Assembly (NCBI GenBank): GCA_016180195.1 | Contig: JACPBS010000005.1 | Span: 44,262 to 108,261 of the forward strand | Direction: 5' to 3' | DNA length: 64,000 bases | Source: Candidatus Woesearchaeota archaeon | Lineage (GTDB): Archaea; Nanobdellota; Nanobdellia; Woesearchaeales; UBA10216 | Shown here: in pieces, positions 61,263 to 64,000 of the stretch | Numbering within the stretch: position 1 is the stretch's first letter | Layout of the letters: every line of letters begins with the position of its first letter | Position numbers and translations under genes: made by a program | Notes under the pieces: generated by a model | Seen by the model: the letters and a program-made list of their open reading frames with translations, nothing else | Told to the model about the DNA's origin: nothing | Databases searched by the model: none

Positions 61263-61637
61263 ATGCCTGAAGCTAAGGATGTTAAGATTGGTGAATGGAT
61301 AATCTTCAACAGGGAGCCTTATAAGCTCAAAAGAAAGGAGATTGTAACTGCGGGAACGCACATGCATTCAAAGCTGAAGTTCATAATGCAGGGTCTTTTT
61401 TCTACTGGGGAGAAATCAGCCGTGTATGGGCATCATGACAAGGTTGATATTGCTGAGCTTGAAATGAAATCAGGTCCGGTTATTTCAATTGCTGGAAATA
61501 AGTGCCAGATTATGGACTCCAGGAGCTATGAGGTTGTGGATGTTGAGATGGGACCTGACCTTGCTGTTGAAGAGGGAAAGGTTGTGATGTTTGTCCTTTA
61601 TAACGGCAGGCACTTGATTATTGGCGAAGCGCGATAA
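61263..61637 (+). CDS. Translation initiation factor 5A homologue lacking the hypusine lysine
   Basis: The 124-residue protein has the two-domain eIF5A/aIF5A layout: VKIGEWIIFNREPYKLKRKEIVTA, the hypusine-loop region, and a C-terminal OB fold (VISIAGNKCQIMDSRSYEVVDVEM). In the family the loop reads GKHG with the Lys made into hypusine. Here it is GTHMHSK: codons GGA-ACG-CAC give Gly31-Thr32-His33, so the lysine is Thr. The next Lys is five residues on. The factor may act without hypusine or be functionally changed. It starts 26 bp after the membrane protein. Confidence 0.88.
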   Translation: MPEAKDVKIGEWIIFNREPYKLKRKEIVTAGTHMHSKLKFIMQGLFSTGEKSAVYGHHDKVDIAELEMKSGPVISIAGNKCQIMDSRSYEVVDVEMGPDLAVEEGKVVMFVLYNGRHLIIGEAR

Positions 61638-61638
61638 G

Positions 61639-62502
61639 ATGATCGAGCTTATTTTTCTGGGTCTGGCCATAATGCTTGCGTGGGGTTTTGGTGATTTCAT
61701 CATGGCCTACATTTCTAAAAAGGGTAACAGCCCTTTTTTGCTCAATTTTTGGGGAAGCGTTGTTTCCCTGGCGGTCGTTTCAGTTGTTTATTTTGCTTTT
61801 TTCTTCCCAAAAACAGTTAGCGGCATCTATTGGCTTATTGTCTTTGCTTCTTCTATAGTTGTAGTCCTCTCGTTTATATGTTTTTATAAGGCGGTTGCTG
61901 TAGGAAAGGTTTCGTTGATCAGCCCTATAACTAGCAGCTATGGCATTCTTTCCATGTTCCTGGGCCTTTTTTTCCTTAAGGAGTCGTTGAGCAGGACTCA
62001 GTATATCGGTATTTTCATTTCAACTATTGGCCTGCTATTGGCAGTTCTTAATATTTCAGAGCTGAGGAGGCTTAAGATCAGCAGCCAGGTTGAAGGATTG
62101 AAATATGCAGTTTTTACCTTTGTCTTATGGGGGATTAATTTCACTTTATCTGCCGTGCTGGTTAAGGGTGCTGATTGGGTGACGCCGTTTTTCTTTTCAA
62201 GCATTTTTTCTGTCCCGTTGTCTTATGCAATTCTCAGGAGAGCTGAAGGGAAAATGTCTTTGGGATTGAAAAGAGAGACTTTTCTTTTGTTTTTTGTAGC
62301 CGGAATACTCCTTCAGGCTGGCGCTCTTGTGTTTACGTTCTCCCTTAACAGTTTCCCATCCGCTCTTCTCGCTCCTATTTCTGCGGGCTACCCTGCAGTT
62401 ATCATAATCCTGGCGCATTTTTTCTTCAGGGAGAGGATAGCGGGGATTCAGTATGCGGGCGTTGTATTGATACTTGCGGGATTGGCTGTTGCTGCTGTTT
62501 AG
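61639..62502 (+). CDS. EamA/DMT-family transporter
   Basis: The 287-residue protein has ten hydrophobic helices as two EamA repeats: MLAWGFGDFIMAYISKKG...FICFYKAVAVGKVSLISPITSSYGILSMFLGLFFLKE and VFTLVLWGINFTLSAVLVKG-type with SFPSALLAPISAGYPAVIIILAHFFFRERI. The substrate is unknown. The ATG at 61639 follows the aIF5A stop by one base, so the two are co-translated; the TTG at 61621 inside aIF5A is rejected. Confidence 0.88.
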   Translation: MIELIFLGLAIMLAWGFGDFIMAYISKKGNSPFLLNFWGSVVSLAVVSVVYFAFFFPKTVSGIYWLIVFASSIVVVLSFICFYKAVAVGKVSLISPITSSYGILSMFLGLFFLKESLSRTQYIGIFISTIGLLLAVLNISELRRLKISSQVEGLKYAVFTFVLWGINFTLSAVLVKGADWVTPFFFSSIFSVPLSYAILRRAEGKMSLGLKRETFLLFFVAGILLQAGALVFTFSLNSFPSALLAPISAGYPAVIIILAHFFFRERIAGIQYAGVVLILAGLAVAAV

Positions 62503-62515
62503 ACTAAAGGATCAT

Positions 62516-62668
62516 ATTGAAAACCTATTGCATATTCTGTTTGTAATGATCCGATTCGCCTTTGTTTAACCAAGGTTCTTTTTTCCTCCCCTTCGGAACC
62601 GAGGGGAGAGAAAAAAGAAGTTTACTTCAGTGAACCGAATCGGTTTCAGCAACAACCAGGTTTTCAAT
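62516..62668. repeat. 153-bp palindromic element, copy B (inverted relative to copy A)
   Basis: The reverse complement matches copy A (16595-16746) over its whole length with about ten differences outside the apex, and the same 11-bp ends. The central hairpin tip is flipped relative to the arms: the plus strand of both copies reads CCCCTTCGGAACCGAGGGG although the arms are in opposite orientation. It lies between the EamA gene and the cupin gene. AAAGG occurs on both sides, but a target duplication is not convincing. Confidence 0.88.
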
Positions 62669-62718
62669 AAGGCCGACCAAAGGCTAAATTTTTAAATGAT
62701 AATAACACCTGTATTTTT

Positions 62719-63030
62719 GTGAAAGGCTTTTCAAGAGACCTTAACGAGCTGATGCAGTTCCCAAATGAGGGCATTTTCAGCACTGTTCTGGTCAAGTCTG
62801 AGAATTATAATCATACCCTGATGTGCCTTGCAAAAGGCTCTGGTATTGATACGCATACTTCTACAAAGGCAGGTGCTGTTCTTGTGTTGAAGGGAAAGGG
62901 AGAATTTCTGCTTGCGGATGAAAAAATCAGCCTTAAGCCCGGGACATTCATATTCATGCCCCCTAACACGTCTCATTCACTGGCTGCCTTTGAGGACCTT
63001 GCCATCTTGCTGCTGCTCGTAAAGGAATGA
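62719..63030 (+). CDS. Cupin-domain protein
   Basis: The 103-residue protein is a single small cupin barrel: MCLAKGSGIDTHTSTKAGAVLVLKGKGEFLLADEKISLKPGTFIFMPPNTSHSL has the GxxxxxHxH-type metal motif in weakened form (one His) and the PGTFIFMPPNTSH motif 2. It starts with GTG at 62719, about 25 bp after TTTTTAAAT (62690-62697), so it is likely leaderless. Its role is unknown. Confidence 0.83.
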   Translation: MKGFSRDLNELMQFPNEGIFSTVLVKSENYNHTLMCLAKGSGIDTHTSTKAGAVLVLKGKGEFLLADEKISLKPGTFIFMPPNTSHSLAAFEDLAILLLLVKE

Positions 63031-63065
63031 ACAATATTTTTATACGCCCGATCTTGCCATTGTTC

Positions 63066-63824
63066 ATGAAAAAATTCAATGTAGCCCTTAAGTCAATGCC
63101 TGTTTTGGCTGTTGTTCTTTCAGTTAAATTCATTCTTGACTACTTTAACATTTCTTTCATAGCAATAAATCCGCTTCTGACTGCGCTGCTTGGAGGAGTC
63201 TTCTTTACGGTTAGCATCCTTTTTGCGGGGGCGGTTGCTGATTACAAGGAATCTGAAAAGATCCCGGGAGAGCTTGCTGTTTCCTTGAAGACCTTTTATA
63301 ATGATGCCCGCATTCTAAGGGGGGTTGTTAAGTCCAAAAAAGTTTTGGAAAAGCTTCAGAATGACATAAAGGAGCTTCTTTACACCATGAACTCGAATTT
63401 CAGGAGGAATGTGTGGAAGCTTAAGGAGCTTGATGCTGTTACCGAAAGGATTAACGAGGACATTACTTCTTTGGCTAAGCAGGGCGTCCCCCCTGCATTT
63501 CTTACAAAGCTAAGGTCAGAATTGACTGCCATTGATAAGCTTTCACACAGGATAGACATTATCGTTGAGACAACATTTATTCCGGCTGCTTACCTGATTG
63601 CTGAGATTTCGATAGGCTTTTTGGTGTTGCTTTTGCTTCTGGTAAAGGGCGACTATGCCTTCTATGCCATGTTTGCCGCGGTTACAACGATCCTTGTGAG
63701 CCTCATGTTTCTAATAAAAGACATGGACAACCCTTTCGAGGTCGGCAAGGATTCATGCGCTGACGTGGACTTGAGCCTGCTGTTTAATCTCGAGGATTAC
63801 TGGAGACGCAATCAACAAAAATAG
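63066..63824 (+). CDS. Four-helix membrane protein (bestrophin/DUF4239-like)
   Basis: The protein has two N-terminal helices (MPVLAVVLSVKFILDYF and INPLLTALLGGVFFTVSILFAGAVADY), a soluble helical middle, two C-terminal helices (TFIPAAYLIAEISIGFLVLLLLLV and YAFYAMFAAVTTILVSLMFLI), and then DMDNPFEVG, a motif common in bestrophin-like/DUF4239 proteins. TTTTTATAC (63035-63043) lies about 27 bp before the ATG at 63066, the preferred start; the ATG at 63027, overlapping the cupin stop (ATGA), is an alternative. A channel role is only suggested by similarity. Confidence 0.78.
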   Translation: MKKFNVALKSMPVLAVVLSVKFILDYFNISFIAINPLLTALLGGVFFTVSILFAGAVADYKESEKIPGELAVSLKTFYNDARILRGVVKSKKVLEKLQNDIKELLYTMNSNFRRNVWKLKELDAVTERINEDITSLAKQGVPPAFLTKLRSELTAIDKLSHRIDIIVETTFIPAAYLIAEISIGFLVLLLLLVKGDYAFYAMFAAVTTILVSLMFLIKDMDNPFEVGKDSCADVDLSLLFNLEDYWRRNQQK

Positions 63825-63831
63825 TAACAAA

Positions 63832-63955
63832 AATCCGCCGCTCGGAGCTATCCTCGGCCTAAAGGCACGAGGCTTTACGCTCCTCACTTCAATGGCGGAT
63901 TCCAATTTGAACAGAGTTCAAATGGGCCCAATCACAAAGTGATTTGGGTTTTGGA
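63832..63955. other. Unidentified structured noncoding region
   Basis: Two multi-hairpin units follow the last gene. Unit 1 is closed by AATCCGCC/GGCGGATT (63832-63839, 63894-63901) and contains CCTCG/CGAGG (63852-63872) with an inner GCCT/AGGC pairing. Unit 2 is closed by TCCAA/TTGGA and holds the hairpins ATTTGAAC-AGA-GTTCAAAT (63905-63923) and CCCAATCAC-AAA-GTGATTTGGG (63927-63948). No ORF spans it. It could be an RNA gene, a leader of a gene outside the window, or a terminal repeat. Confidence 0.5.
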
Positions 63956-64000
63956 ATGTCAGAAATTGCTGTCGACGTAATCTGTGGCACTTTTAGTGCG

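Noticed and set aside
1-64000. CRISPR arrays, transposases, integrase-type genes and rRNA genes.
   Set aside because: No regularly spaced repeats with spacers, no DDE or Tyr recombinase motifs and no rRNA core sequence were seen.

Overview
The window is archaeal. It carries a complete A-type ATP synthase operon, an archaeal RNase P RNA, both RadA and RadB, Sec61-beta, alpha-NAC, a single-chain zinc-binding RPA, ribosomal protein S2, a wyosine-tRNA enzyme (Taw1), an aIF5A homologue, an A22 presenilin-type protease and a PRC-barrel protein. Many genes have a TATA-like box about 25 bp before the start codon and no leader; others use GGAGGTGA-type ribosome binding sites. Small genes, dense packing, ATGA overlaps and several lineage-restricted membrane proteins suggest a DPANN archaeon (Woesearchaeota/Pacearchaeota-like). 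That placement is an inference, not a proof. No CRISPR array, transposase or rRNA gene was seen.

Layout. 1-10138: the 5' part of one giant minus-strand secreted subtilase that runs off the left edge; all other long ORFs there are shadows. 10.2-16.6 kb: exosome-associated RNA-binding protein, presenilin-like protease, TraB protein, PRC-barrel protein, Ni/Co-type permease, tRNA-Gly(CCC), a UvrD-like helicase with RecQ accessory domains, and Taw1. 16.6-21.5 kb: a cloverleaf-forming 152-bp repeat, then a regulator-sufB-sufS-sufU-sufC-oxidoreductase operon with no sufD. 21.5-23.5 kb: Lrp, NAC and Sec61-beta region. 23.5-31.9 kb: RNase P RNA followed by atpHIKECFABD. 32-42.4 kb: RadB, an AbrB-PhoU regulator, S2, ThpR, an inositol-phosphatase-family enzyme, a TRAM protein, RadA, homoserine dehydrogenase with aspartate kinase, and RPA. 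42.4-49 kb: an 11-gene minus-strand operon of small membrane-anchored, pilin-like and cysteine-rich proteins ending in a protein with a lytic-transglycosylase-like domain. A divergent membrane protein with a kinase-like domain faces it across two perfect inverted repeats. 51-54 kb: a second AbrB-PhoU regulator, a truncated Lrp gene and a surface protein. 54-58.8 kb: a deoxynucleotide operon (nrdJ, membrane protein, cobalamin adenosyltransferase, nrdR, SpeD-like protein, dUTPase). 58.8-64 kb: Kef-type antiporter, membrane protein, aIF5A lacking the hypusine lysine, EamA transporter, the second inverted copy of the 152-bp repeat, cupin, membrane protein, and an unidentified structured noncoding stretch.

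How the genes fit together. The class II ribonucleotide reductase needs adenosylcobalamin; its operon supplies the adenosyltransferase and dUTPase, and NrdR is the likely regulator. The SUF genes form a compact Fe-S assembly set that could supply Taw1. The pilin-like operon and its divergent kinase-like gene are the best candidate for an undescribed surface or secretion system. No gap longer than 300 bp lacks a gene; the largest are 38341-38617 (promoters only), 16554-16801 and 62503-62718 (the repeats).
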